A DNA stretch of 64,000 nt from Nocardia arthritidis NBRC 100137. Its GTDB lineage: Bacteria > Actinomycetota > Actinomycetes > Mycobacteriales > Mycobacteriaceae. The stretch lies in the NCBI RefSeq assembly GCF_001612765.1, contig NZ_BDBB01000008.1, positions 1 through 64,000 of the forward strand, read 5' to 3'. A program made the translations under genes and the position numbers. Shown one piece after another: positions 53,802 to 62,474 of the stretch (the stretch's first letter is position 1; every line of letters starts with the position of its first letter). Below the pieces are notes generated by a model that saw nothing but the letters and a program-made list of their open reading frames with translations, was not told the origin of the DNA and did not search any database.

Positions 53802-54047
53802 GTCGATGCCGATCTGCCGGGCGGCGCGGTACTGCTCGCCGATCCGCGCAGCGAAGCGCTGGCCTGTGCGAAACGCATCCTCGAACTGCCCCGCCAAGCG
53901 GTCGAGAGCACCAAGCGGATGCTGAACTTGCACCTGGAGCGTGGGGTGCTGGCAACCCTGGACTACGCGACCATCGCGGAGGATCTGTCCTTCCAGACCG
54001 CGGACTTCCGGGCGGTGATCACCGCGCTCACCGCGGGGCGGGAGTGA
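53802..54047 (+). pseudogene. Relic: C terminus of an enoyl-CoA hydratase/isomerase
   Basis: About 81 codons in one frame ending at TGA 54045-54047: EALACAKRILELPRQAVEST, then KRMLNLHLERGVLATLDYA, then AEDLSFQTADFRAVITALTAG. This is the C-terminal helical region of crotonase-fold enzymes. The oxyanion-hole and catalytic-Glu regions are missing and no start precedes it. A truncated remnant. Confidence 0.7.
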
Positions 54048-54229
54048 CGCCGGATCGCCGGCCGCGATCGCTCGCACCGAGTGAACGCGAAGGACATGCC
54101 CCGCAGGATATCTCGTAGCAACCCGTGCCCCCGCAAACTGTGCTTGGCCAAGTGAACCTCCGCGGGGCACACTCTATGTAACGACGTCCGGCGCGGCCGG
54201 TCGAACTCGGGGGCGAGGTCCGACAGCAT

Positions 54230-56080
54230 ATGAGGATTCGGCCGAGGCAGCAGTTGCTCGAGCTGTGGCGAGCGGTGCTCGCCTGTTCCTATCCGGACGG
54301 AACGTGGATCTGGGGCGGACGGGACGGCGCCAATTCCATCAGCGACGCCGAACAGCTGCTCTGTCTGTTGTATCCCGCGACCGAGATCGAAGCCTTCGCG
54401 CTGGACCAACCGAACGACATGAGTCCCGACGTCAGGTCCGCGCTGGCCCCGTTCGGCGAGGAGACCCGCATCGGCGGGGCTCTGGTCGCCCTGGTGGAGG
54501 ACTACCTGCGCCGCTACACCGGACCCGATGGCGAGCCGGTCTTCGCCAGCGGCTCCTATTTGCGCTCCGGCGACGGCAGCACGCTCACCGCCGCGCAATC
54601 GGCGGTGGAGGTGGTCGACTCCTACTCGATGTCGCTGAGTCTGTGCATCGCGGCGCTGCGGTTCCTGCGCGGATTCCTGCGCTTCGTCAGCGGCGAGGTC
54701 CGGCTGGAGGCCCGGCAATTGCGCGAACGGATCCCCGCGGTGATCGAGCTGGTCAGCAAGCGGCTCACCGCCGCGATGGCGGGCCTGGTCCGCAGTTTCG
54801 TCATCCACACACCGGAGCCGAACACCGAGTTCGGGCAGTCGATCATCTACATGCTCAACCAGACGCGCACGCCGCCCGACGAGATCATCGAACGGCTGTC
54901 GACCCAGCTGGAACGCCTGCGGGTGCAGGCGGCCAACGAGGTCAGGCTCAGCCAGACCACCGAGGTCGATATCGCCGACGACGGGCGGCTGTTCGAATGC
55001 GGCTGGAGCTGGGGCATCGTGCGCAGCGCCGAACCCATCGACCTCGTGCCAGGCCGGGTCAGCAGCGCGACCGGGCACGCCGAACCCCGTCCGTATCTGT
55101 ATTTCACCGCTGTCGCTCTCGACGGCATCATCGACCTGTCCTCGCAGCGCATCCGGGAACTCGATCTGCTGACCGACGAACAGCGCACTCTCGCCGACGC
55201 GCTGCAACTGCGCTTCGAGCTGACCCGCAACTACTGGTCGAAGGTCGCTCGCTTCGGCAACGGCCGCTGGCCGCTGGAGGACATCCCGTGGCGCACCGCC
55301 GACGGCGAGGAATCGGAGTACTTCAGTCTCGTGGTCACCGCCGTGCTGATCCAGGACCTGGTCTACCGGGAGAGTACCGAGGATCTGAGCCGCACGGTGG
55401 CGGTGCTCGACCAACTGGCCCGCCGCGGACGCATCACCAGTCGGTTCACCGTGGGCGATCCCGCCGCGCCGCTGCACTATCCGGGTGTGCGACTGAACCT
55501 GGCGGGCAGCGAGGAGGCCGCGGAGGGAACCCAGTTGGTCTGGTACGTGCCGGATTTCGCGACCATGCTGCTCAAACGCTGCCTGCAGGCCGCGCGCCTG
55601 CGCACCGACGTGGATACCCGCGACCGGCTGATGGCGCTGGCCGAAGCCGCGATGGATCATCTCGATCAGCGAGTGCTGCGCGACGGCTCGGTGATCGGCC
55701 TGTGGGACGACATCGGCCGGGTGGTCGGCGCGGCGGACACGCGGCTGGAAGGGCCGTCCTGGTTCGTCACGGAGCGGATGATGGAGTGCCTGGTCATCGC
55801 GTACAGCACCTTCGAGCAACCCCCGCTGGCTCCCCAGGCGATGGTCGCACGCGCGGTGGATCTGCTCAGCGAGGCCGAGCATCTGCTCAATCAGGAGGAA
55901 CTGGAGGTCGAAGGCCAGGACTTCTCGCCGAAACAGGCCGCTGTCAACCGGATCCGGCAATCGCTCGACCGAGCCCGCGGTGTGCTGCGCGAGCGTCCCG
56001 GCACCGCGTACAGCCTCGCCACCCAGGCGTTGGTCCAGCTCGACGAACTGGCGTACGCCCGCCGGGACGCGACACGGTAG
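54230..56080 (+). CDS. SCO2524-family protein
   Basis: A 616-aa, largely helical cytosolic protein without signal peptide. N terminus: RIRPRQQLLELWRAVLACSY, then WIWGGRDGANSISDAEQLLCLLYPATEI. The middle has long helical stretches and a W-rich ECGWSWGIVRSAEPID; the C terminus has LLSEAEHLLNQEELEVEGQD. These features match, from memory, the actinobacterial SCO2524 family, which occurs next to SCO2521-2523 families in a conserved neighbourhood of unknown function. The start ATG at 54230 has GAGG about 9 nt upstream. First gene of a tight four-gene operon (8 bp to the next). Confidence 0.8.
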   Translation: MRIRPRQQLLELWRAVLACSYPDGTWIWGGRDGANSISDAEQLLCLLYPATEIEAFALDQPNDMSPDVRSALAPFGEETRIGGALVALVEDYLRRYTGPDGEPVFASGSYLRSGDGSTLTAAQSAVEVVDSYSMSLSLCIAALRFLRGFLRFVSGEVRLEARQLRERIPAVIELVSKRLTAAMAGLVRSFVIHTPEPNTEFGQSIIYMLNQTRTPPDEIIERLSTQLERLRVQAANEVRLSQTTEVDIADDGRLFECGWSWGIVRSAEPIDLVPGRVSSATGHAEPRPYLYFTAVALDGIIDLSSQRIRELDLLTDEQRTLADALQLRFELTRNYWSKVARFGNGRWPLEDIPWRTADGEESEYFSLVVTAVLIQDLVYRESTEDLSRTVAVLDQLARRGRITSRFTVGDPAAPLHYPGVRLNLAGSEEAAEGTQLVWYVPDFATMLLKRCLQAARLRTDVDTRDRLMALAEAAMDHLDQRVLRDGSVIGLWDDIGRVVGAADTRLEGPSWFVTERMMECLVIAYSTFEQPPLAPQAMVARAVDLLSEAEHLLNQEELEVEGQDFSPKQAAVNRIRQSLDRARGVLRERPGTAYSLATQALVQLDELAYARRDATR

Positions 56081-56088
56081 GGGCCGGC

Positions 56089-57003
56089 ATGCTGGTGTTC
56101 TCCACCTCCGACAAGGGCGGCACCGGACGCTCGGTGACCAGCTGCAACATCGCCTACCGGCTGTGTCTTTCCGGCCTCGACGTCGCCTATGCCGACTTCG
56201 ACCTCGGCTCACCCACCGCAGGCGCGCTGTTCGAGATCGGTGCGGCCGAACGCGGTGTACCGCGCGGCGGCGTGCATTCCTACCTGCTCGGCGAGAGCGG
56301 CACCGTGGCGCGCATCGACGTGGGCGCGGCGACCGATCGGCCGGACCTGCGCCGGATCGGTCCCAACTCCGGCCGGCTGGTGCTGCTGCCCGGCGACGAG
56401 GGCGGCGCCGAGTTCCTCACCGGCGACGACGCCGTGGTGGAGCGCTGCGCGGAACTGCTGGTGGCGCTGGATCAGGAGTTCCGCGTCGTGATCGTGGATC
56501 TCAGCGCGGGCCGGTCGGCCGCCCTGCAGATCGCTCTGCAGGCCACCGCGTTGCCGCAACTGCGCAGGCGCACCGCCCGCTGGTTGATCTTCCACCGCTG
56601 GACTCGCCAGCACATCGTGGCCGCCGCCGGTCTGGTGTACGGCCCGCACGGTCTGCTGAAGGCGGGCGCCGAATGCGGCCACGACCCGGAGGAGTTGCTC
56701 GGCTCGGTGCGTTATGTGCGCACCGCCGTACCCGACGCCAACTGGGACGGGGTCGCGCAGCGCCCGGCGCAGGCGGCGTGGCTGCAGGAGCAGGACACCG
56801 CGTTGCGAAGGCTGGCCACCGCCAAACGGCTTGGCACGACCGCGAAGCTCGGCGACACTCCGATGGAACCGGTGTTGCAGCGGCGCGAACAGCTCATCCT
56901 CGACGCGGACGTGAACGCCCAGATCGCCAACGCCGAGACCGCGCTGGCCTATGCCGAACTGGCTCGCCGACTGGTCGACATCGCCACGTGGGAGAGGCTG
57001 TAG
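56089..57003 (+). CDS. SCO2523-family variant ParA/MinD-like P-loop protein
   Basis: A 304-aa SIMIBI-class P-loop protein. The deviant Walker A is DKGGTGRSVTS: the usual KGGxGK[S/T] second lysine is Arg14, keeping the signature Lys9. Walker A' is VAYADFDLGSP, and Walker B is VVIVDLSAGRS. ParA/MinD relatives bind ATP at a dimer interface and position cargo or switch membrane complexes; Arg for Lys would weaken or abolish hydrolysis, so it may be a nucleotide-locked scaffold. It corresponds, from memory, to the SCO2523 'variant P-loop' family. The stop codon abuts the next start directly. Confidence 0.85.
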   Translation: MLVFSTSDKGGTGRSVTSCNIAYRLCLSGLDVAYADFDLGSPTAGALFEIGAAERGVPRGGVHSYLLGESGTVARIDVGAATDRPDLRRIGPNSGRLVLLPGDEGGAEFLTGDDAVVERCAELLVALDQEFRVVIVDLSAGRSAALQIALQATALPQLRRRTARWLIFHRWTRQHIVAAAGLVYGPHGLLKAGAECGHDPEELLGSVRYVRTAVPDANWDGVAQRPAQAAWLQEQDTALRRLATAKRLGTTAKLGDTPMEPVLQRREQLILDADVNAQIANAETALAYAELARRLVDIATWERL

Positions 57004-58014
57004 ATGCGGGATACACAGGGTTACAGCGAGGCGACCGAGCAGCCTCGGATCGCTTCGGTTCCGTTGTCGCACTTATCTATCGAGGTCGGGCACTTCTACC
57101 TCAACGAGATCACCTCCGACCTCGAGCGGGTCACCGCGGAGTTCCGCCGCATCGTCCCCCTGGTGTCGGCTTTCATCGAGTCGGCCAAGGTGCAGTTCGG
57201 CCCGAACGCCCGTGTGAGCACCTGCTATCTGATCGACGACTACTTCCACCCCGACACCGATCCCTCCGCCATCCTCACCAAGCTGCTGGACGCCGCGGAG
57301 GAGTCCGGCTTGGTCATCGACTACCTGGCGCGCGAGTCCGGCTGCTGGCGGGCCTCGAAGTTCGTCGACGGTGTGGCGTTCGGTGAGCCGATTCCCGTGG
57401 CGGAGATGGTGGCCGCGCGCATCGTCGCAGAACCCGCGCCGCCGAGTACCGGCCGCAGGCCGCCGACCGCGGAATCGGGCTGGCTGTGCAACGGACGCCG
57501 CTCCTCGGAGGACGAACACAATCAAGCCATGCGCCGGCGTACCTATCGGCCACCGGAGGAGTTCGGCCGCCGGGAGCATTCGATCTTCCTCGACGTGGAG
57601 TTGTGGAGCAGGCACGTCGTCGACGGGGTGACGGTCACTCGTTGGTCGTGCCCGTTCCTGGCCGCCGTCTGGCATCTGCTGCGGCTCGGCATGCTGCGCT
57701 ATCACGGTGCAGCCGTGGCGGATCCGCAACCGTGGCACCGCGAGGATCTCGCGCCGCGCCGCTGGTCCGACCTGCCGCCGGTGGTGCAGCTCAACCCGTC
57801 CGCCGCGCCGTTCGCCGCCTACAAGACGCTGTCGATGCTACCCAAGCGGTACATCGGCATCGAGCACGCCGTGCGGCTGGTGCTCGACCACCTCGATCTG
57901 GACGACGACGTGGTCGAGCAGACCATCACCCGCGGCGCAGGCGAGGTGCCGTCGGTGCCGGTGCCGCGCAAGGTCAGCGATCGGCTCTCCCACCTGCTGC
58001 TCGACGGAGCTTGA
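57004..58014 (+). CDS. SCO2522-family protein
   Basis: A 336-aa protein starting immediately after the stop of the P-loop gene (0 bp). Segments: VPLSHLSIEVGHFYLNEI, then GPNARVSTCYLIDDYFHPD, then SGLVIDYLARESGCW, and later FGRREHSIFLDVELWSR, PFLAAVWHLLRLGML and SMLPKRYIGIEHAVRLVLDHL. No enzyme fold recognised; the conserved NARVSTCYLIDDYF could be an active or binding site (Cys, two Asp). Assigned to the SCO2522 family from memory and context. It must act with its neighbours given the tight spacing. Confidence 0.78.
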   Translation: MRDTQGYSEATEQPRIASVPLSHLSIEVGHFYLNEITSDLERVTAEFRRIVPLVSAFIESAKVQFGPNARVSTCYLIDDYFHPDTDPSAILTKLLDAAEESGLVIDYLARESGCWRASKFVDGVAFGEPIPVAEMVAARIVAEPAPPSTGRRPPTAESGWLCNGRRSSEDEHNQAMRRRTYRPPEEFGRREHSIFLDVELWSRHVVDGVTVTRWSCPFLAAVWHLLRLGMLRYHGAAVADPQPWHREDLAPRRWSDLPPVVQLNPSAAPFAAYKTLSMLPKRYIGIEHAVRLVLDHLDLDDDVVEQTITRGAGEVPSVPVPRKVSDRLSHLLLDGA

Positions 58015-58015
58015 C

Positions 58016-58987
58016 ATGGCCGCGACCACGCCTCTGGTCGTCCTCGGTGAAGTGCGCACCTGCCTGCTGCCGTCGTCGACCGCGTTGAGCGGCGCGGAGG
58101 CCTGCGATCTGCTGGCGCTCATGCCGGGCTGCACGGTGCGCTGGCGGGAGCGGCCGGGCACGCTGGCGGTCTCGCCGACCACCGCGGTGGGCGTCGACTG
58201 TGATCTGGCCTTGGGCGAGCAGACCGCGCACATCGTCGGAACCGTGGCCACCAGCGCGGTCCTGTCCGGCGGACGTGTGCTGCAATCCACCGCGTGCACC
58301 CGTGTGGTGCGCGCGGCGAGCCGGCGCAGACAGACCTGGTCGCACTACCTCAGTCAGAAGGGGATGACCGAGGTCATCAGCCGCATCCCCGAAAGAGCCA
58401 CCGCCGGTGAAGCTCTGGCCGAGGGCTTTCTCACCGGTCGGGCCGACGTCGACACACTGGATCTGGCCTCGATCAGCGAACGCCTGCTGACTCGGCTGCG
58501 CGCCGACCCCAGGCTGGACCAGACGCCGCCGGTGCGGGCGGGAACCACCCGGCTGCGCTGGACTGCCCGGATCGGGGGCAGCGCGGGCCCCGCCGCCGCC
58601 CTGCACCTGGACGACGCCACCCTCCGCACGGTCCGGTTGATCGTGCGCGACGAGGCGGACTTGGATGCTGCGCAACGGTTCTGTGAGGATCTGGCCGCGC
58701 ACGACTGGCTGCTGACCGCCGTCACCGCCGCGCTGGCGGAGGCCCAGCGCTTCCCCTCGCGCAGCCGGGAACGAACCGACATCCTGGCCCCGGTGCTCGA
58801 GGATCTCGCCGGGCTGTGGATGCCGGGAGCCCACACCCCGGCGTCGATGCGCGCGCTATGGCGCGAGCTGCAGGTCGATCCCGGATTGTCCCGACAGTGG
58901 AACGCGCTCGTCGCCCAGCTGCAGAACCGGATCGCCGTCGCGACATTGAACGCATTGCGGCACAAGGAACTCGACACCGAATGGTAG
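58016..58987 (+). CDS. SCO2521-family protein
   Basis: A 323-aa protein from ATG 58016, 1 bp after the previous stop. Begins TPLVVLGEVRTCLLPSSTAL; contains WSHYLSQKGMTEVISRIPER, the AEGFLTGRADVDTLDLASIS segment and ends LQNRIAVATLNALRHKELD. No catalytic motif I can name. Assigned to the SCO2521 family by context and memory. It closes the four-gene operon and is convergent with a membrane protein gene (12 bp). Confidence 0.78.
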   Translation: MAATTPLVVLGEVRTCLLPSSTALSGAEACDLLALMPGCTVRWRERPGTLAVSPTTAVGVDCDLALGEQTAHIVGTVATSAVLSGGRVLQSTACTRVVRAASRRRQTWSHYLSQKGMTEVISRIPERATAGEALAEGFLTGRADVDTLDLASISERLLTRLRADPRLDQTPPVRAGTTRLRWTARIGGSAGPAAALHLDDATLRTVRLIVRDEADLDAAQRFCEDLAAHDWLLTAVTAALAEAQRFPSRSRERTDILAPVLEDLAGLWMPGAHTPASMRALWRELQVDPGLSRQWNALVAQLQNRIAVATLNALRHKELDTEW

Positions 58988-58999
58988 CGTCCGCTGCGG

Positions 59000-59821
59000 C
59001 TACATCCGGAACCATTTGCGCACCAGCAGCGCGAAGAACACCGACATCGACACCGTGCCCGCCCACGCTTCGACGGCGAACAGCGGCCGGGCGGCCGGGC
59101 GCAGATTCTCCGTGTCACCGGGGCCGAGTGGATTGATGAATCCGGTCACGCACGTGTAGATGGTGGCAGCCGGTGAGGAATTGCCGCTCAGCAGCAAAGC
59201 GGCGACGGTGAACAGCACCAGCTGCCCGGCTACCCAGCCGAGCAGCCAGAACGGCCGGTAACCGTAGCCGCACAGGACATAGGACAGTTGCCCCGGCCAG
59301 CGCCGTGGGCCCGGCGGCAGCGCGAGGGTGCGGGCCCGGGCCAATCGCAGACCGCAGCGGTCCTGAGCCTCGTCGTCCTCGTTCATCCGGTACAGCGCGG
59401 CCCCTCTCCGGTAGGCCAGCGCCGCATGAGCGGGCAATCCGGCCGCCGAGAGTTGTGCGCCCAGCCGTTCGTACTCCTCGGCCAGCATGGTGTTCTGCCG
59501 GCTGCTCAGCCGCAACGGACCACGGAATTCGACCTCGGCGGCCAGCAGCGCCGCCGGGATCGCGCTCGGCACCCGCCAGTCCGCCTCGTCGGGCGCCGGT
59601 TGCCGCGCCGCCGCGTACAGGTGCCGGAATACCAGCGAGTCGGAATGCCGCCGCGCACTGGGCGGGTCGTAGTCGGCGAGGATCGCCTCGGCATGCGCGG
59701 TGAACTGCTCCAGCTCGGCTTGTTCGGGGCGGTCGGCCCGATCGATCTCGGCGGTGTATTCGTCCGCGCGCCTTGTGATCCGGGTCGAGACGGATGCGAC
59801 GAAGGGCGAAATCTCCCCCAT
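59000..59821 (-). CDS. Membrane protein with helical-repeat N terminus
   Basis: A 273-aa protein. Residues 1-170 are soluble and helical with a TPR-like part (LSAAGLPAHAALAYRRGAAL, YRMNEDDEAQDRCGLRLARA). Two or three transmembrane helices follow (PFWLLGWVAGQLVLFTVAALL; FAVEAWAGTVSMSVFFALLV), separated by a pore-loop-like GFINPLGPGD segment reminiscent of two-TM ion channels, then a basic C terminus (RKWFRM). No family assigned. It is in an operon behind a GNAT acetyltransferase (1-bp gap) and ends 12 bp from the convergent SCO2521-type gene. Confidence 0.72.
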   Translation of the reverse strand: MGEISPFVASVSTRITRRADEYTAEIDRADRPEQAELEQFTAHAEAILADYDPPSARRHSDSLVFRHLYAAARQPAPDEADWRVPSAIPAALLAAEVEFRGPLRLSSRQNTMLAEEYERLGAQLSAAGLPAHAALAYRRGAALYRMNEDDEAQDRCGLRLARARTLALPPGPRRWPGQLSYVLCGYGYRPFWLLGWVAGQLVLFTVAALLLSGNSSPAATIYTCVTGFINPLGPGDTENLRPAARPLFAVEAWAGTVSMSVFFALLVRKWFRM

Positions 59822-59822
59822 G

Positions 59823-60299
59823 TCACGAGTCTAGCGGGCGGTCCTTCAGCCGGTACTCGAAAACGTCTCGCGGCTCGCCCGGCCCGAAGTACCGGTCGTC
59901 GTGCTCGACGAATTCGAATCCCGCGCGCTTGAACAGGTCGCCGGCCAGCCGGTTGTCCGGCCGCACGGTCAGGTACACCACCTCGGCGCCGATCTCCCGG
60001 CAGGTCTGCAAGGCGCGGGTCAGCAGGGCGCGGCCATATCCTTCGCCCTGGTATCTCTTGGCCACCGCGAAGGTGAACAGCAGTGCCCGGCCGGACTTCT
60101 CCAGCGTCAGCGCATAACCGATCACGGCGCCCTCCACCTCGGCGACCAGCCATTCCGATCCGTGCAGGTCGAACAGCTGGCGCAGCATCAGGTACAGGTA
60201 CGGCTCGGCGAACACCTCGGCCTCGATGGCCGCGATGTCTTCGATATCGGCGAAGCGGGCCTGCCGGTATTCCGGCTGAGGCGCTTTGGCGATGTTCAT
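59823..60299 (-). CDS. GNAT family N-acetyltransferase
   Basis: A 158-aa single GNAT domain: RFADIEDIAAIEAEVFAEPY (helix 1-2), WLVAEVEGAVIGYALTLEKSG, the acetyl-CoA pyrophosphate loop RYQGEGYGRALLTRAL (Q/RxxGxG/A), VYLTVRPDNRLAGDLFKRAGF (RimI-like). It probably acetylates protein N termini or a small amine. First gene of the two-gene minus-strand unit. Confidence 0.93.
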   Translation of the reverse strand: MNIAKAPQPEYRQARFADIEDIAAIEAEVFAEPYLYLMLRQLFDLHGSEWLVAEVEGAVIGYALTLEKSGRALLFTFAVAKRYQGEGYGRALLTRALQTCREIGAEVVYLTVRPDNRLAGDLFKRAGFEFVEHDDRYFGPGEPRDVFEYRLKDRPLDS

Positions 60300-60399
60300 C
60301 CGCTCCCTACTGCCAGGGCATTGGCCGTCCGCTTCCAGCTTAGAACGTCATTCACCGACGCGGGTCAGTGTAGAACCAGCGAGATCGTTCCCTGGCGCA

Positions 60400-60540
60400 G
60401 CGGGCCGTCACGTGTCGCATCGACGACGCCTCCAACTGGTCGGCGGCCTTGCCGTAGGCGGGCGTGTTCACGGTGCCCGGCGCGATGGTCACCACCCGGA
60501 TGCCCACCGGCGACATGTCGCGGGCGGTGCCGCGGACAAG
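60400..60540 (-). pseudogene. Relic: C-terminal fragment of an SDR
   Basis: The minus strand reads RGTARDMSPVGIRVVTIAPG followed by TVNTPAYGKAADQLEAS, the post-active-site segment of short-chain dehydrogenases (xxVRxxxIxPGxVxTP). Neither the Rossmann start nor YxxxK is present on either side and the frame runs on without the expected end. A fragment in the 320-bp gap between the GNAT and TetR genes. Confidence 0.7.
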
Positions 60541-60623
60541 TCGAGGCGGGAGGCGAGATCACTCCCCAGCTCGGGGCGTGAGCCCGAGTGCAAGTACAAT
60601 TCTTCTTCAGGATAATAGCGTTC

Positions 60624-61277
60624 TCAGCCGCGAGCGAAACCGTGCGCGCAGAAGTTCCATACTTCGGACGCGGTGATCGGATGCTGCGTCTCGTCGTCGG
60701 AGGCTCCCGCGGACTGCGCGGTGAACATGACGGTCTGCATCACCATGGCCGCGGTCCGGCGGGAGTCGACCTCCGGCCGCAGCTGCCCGGCGTCCTCGGC
60801 CAGATCCATCAGTTCGGTGAACAGGGCCAGCATCGGCGCGTGTGCGACCTTCACGTGATCGGGATGTGAAATCAGCAGCTGCGGTGCGAAATCGGTGAAC
60901 AAGGGCCGCTGCGCCGAGGGGTGCGGTCTGCACAGCTCGAACAACAGCTCGACGGCCGCTTGGAGCTTGTCCAGCGGGTCGGTCCGGCCGTGCGCCGCGG
61001 CGCGCAGCTGCTCGGACGTGCGGCTCAGGGCGTCCTCGAACAGCGCGAGCAGCAGCTCATGTTTGCCGTCGAACTGCAGGTAGAAGCTGCGCAGGGATTG
61101 CCGGGAGCGGTCGACGACCTCCTGCACCGTGAAGTCCGTGCTGCCCTTCTCGGTGATGATCGCCTGGGCGGCGTCGAGGAACCGTTGCACGCGCTCCTCG
61201 GCGCGCAGCTTGGCGGTGCGGAGGGAGCGCTCGACGGCGCGCTGCTTCCAGGCCGGTTCCTCGCTCGGGTTGGTCAC
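60624..61277 (-). CDS. TetR family transcriptional regulator
   Basis: A 217-aa protein from GTG 61277. Helix-turn-helix: AAQAIITEKGSTDFTVQEVV, then DRSRQSLRSFYLQFDGKHELLLALF. The ligand domain is helical (LQAAVELLFELCRPHPSAQ ... MVMQTVMFTAQSAG). The arrangement resembles TetR proteins beside fatty-acid or steroid catabolism genes; here the neighbours are relics of an SDR and an acyl-CoA dehydrogenase, so its original targets may be gone. Confidence 0.92.
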   Translation of the reverse strand: MTNPSEEPAWKQRAVERSLRTAKLRAEERVQRFLDAAQAIITEKGSTDFTVQEVVDRSRQSLRSFYLQFDGKHELLLALFEDALSRTSEQLRAAAHGRTDPLDKLQAAVELLFELCRPHPSAQRPLFTDFAPQLLISHPDHVKVAHAPMLALFTELMDLAEDAGQLRPEVDSRRTAAMVMQTVMFTAQSAGASDDETQHPITASEVWNFCAHGFARG

Positions 61278-61407
61278 GCGCGCCTCGGTCCTCGGTCATG
61301 CGAAGAGAACATGAATGCACTGTACGGGAGAACGGGGTGTCATCGGGTTCGTGGGTCACCGTGTCCGACCTCCTGACGAGACTATCCTTTCCTGTAACGA
61401 GAACTCT

Positions 61408-61470
61408 ATTTACGCGGGCACCAGCGAGGTCATGAAGATGATCGTGGCCGGAGACCTGGGCTTGTCCTGA
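61408..61470 (+). pseudogene. Relic: last 20 codons of an acyl-CoA dehydrogenase
   Basis: The frame reads IYAGTSEVMKMIVAGDLGLS then TGA. This is the hallmark C terminus of acyl-CoA dehydrogenases (IYxGTxEIMKxIIAxxLG). Nothing upstream belongs to the enzyme. Short, but the match is specific. Confidence 0.6.
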
Positions 61471-61610
61471 GAATCGCTGTGCGACGTAACGGCTCCGGCG
61501 TGGCGACGGATAAGACGTGCAGCCGGGCTGGTGTTCTGGAAGTTCCGGTGACAAAGGGCAACCGCAGTACAACCGGGCATGTCGATCAGTGGAATTCAGA
61601 GGGGAAACTC

Positions 61611-62033
61611 ATGCGCTCAGTCGCCAAATTGGCCACAACCGCCGCAGCCGCCGTAGTGGCCTGCGCGCCGGCATTCGTCTTCGCGGGGACCGCCTCGGCG
61701 GAGGCCGTCGATCTCCCGGTCCTCTACACCACCGCGACCGAAGCGGGGTTGTGCTACGGGACGATCCGCGGGAACGTGGACCAGGACTCCTCCTCGGGAC
61801 TCCATCTCACCAGCGCCTTCGAGGGCATCGGCACCTGCGCGACCACCGCCTACATCTCCTGGCGCAACATCGACACCGGCGCCCGCGGCAACACCACCAT
61901 CAAACTGGTCGGCTCGTGGTACAACTCGGCCACCATCCCCTCAGGCCCCGGCCACATCGAATTGTCCGTCACCACCAAGGAATTCTTCCACTCTCCCGAT
62001 TCGGTCCAGGTGCAGTACGTCATCCCGGGATAG
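61611..62033 (+). CDS. Secreted protein of unknown function
   Basis: A 140-aa exported protein: signal peptide MRSVAKLATTAAAAVVACAP..., cleavage near TASAEA. The mature part (about 108 aa) has two cysteines (GLCYGTI, GTCATTAY) and beta-strand character (VGSWYNSATIP, HIELSVTTKEFF). GAGGGG lies about 7 nt before ATG 61611; upstream in-frame ATGs lack this. Family unknown to me, typical of small secreted nocardial proteins. Confidence 0.85.
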   Translation: MRSVAKLATTAAAAVVACAPAFVFAGTASAEAVDLPVLYTTATEAGLCYGTIRGNVDQDSSSGLHLTSAFEGIGTCATTAYISWRNIDTGARGNTTIKLVGSWYNSATIPSGPGHIELSVTTKEFFHSPDSVQVQYVIPG

Positions 62034-62157
62034 ACTACGGGCAAGCGGCGCCGTCGCGATCGGTGCGGACATCGGCCGTAATGTGCATGTCCCTCGGCGC
62101 TTTCCGGGGGCGGCGTAAGAACCCCGCTCCGTGCTTTCGATGGTTGTGCGTTCGCGT

Positions 62158-62383
62158 TCATTCGCCGTTCGGGATCGGAAGGAGCAGGCGTGAGCTGGAC
62201 TGCACCGTGTTGACGCCCCCGATGCCGACCGGGGCGTGACTGAACAGCAGCATCGGGCGGAAGTCCTTGCGTGTCGTCGCCGGCGCGGAGCCAGCCCGGG
62301 GTGACATCGATGGTCGTGCCGTCCGACGTCGGTGCTGATTCGGCCGGCGCTGAAACGTATTTCAGTACATCGTGAAATTTCAA
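62158..62383 (-). pseudogene. Possible small gene with a frameshift
   Basis: The minus strand reads, in one frame, KFHDVLKYVSAPAESAPTSD then TIDVTPGWLRAGDDT, and in the next frame DFRPMLLFSHAPVGIGGVNT then VQSSSRLLLPIPNGE and a stop at 62158. The two halves look like one about 75-aa protein broken near 62260. A TTG near 62383 could be the start. No family recognised; a frame error or a decayed gene. Confidence 0.4.
62350..62382. promoter_or_regulatory. Twin TGAAA/TTTCA palindromes
   Basis: CTGAAA-CGTA-TTTCAG (62350-62365) and TGAAATTTCA (62373-62382) are both perfect palindromes built from the same half-site, with 7 bp between them. They overlap the 5' end of the possible minus-strand small gene and lie about 95 bp before the RDD gene. 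A likely operator pair. Confidence 0.4.
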
Positions 62384-62474
62384 CCAGCTGGGACGGAGCC
62401 CGCACCGCCATCTCCGGGGGAGGCGGGCACCGCGCCGCTGGGGACAGTCACCGAGCTGGGCCACAATACGTCGC

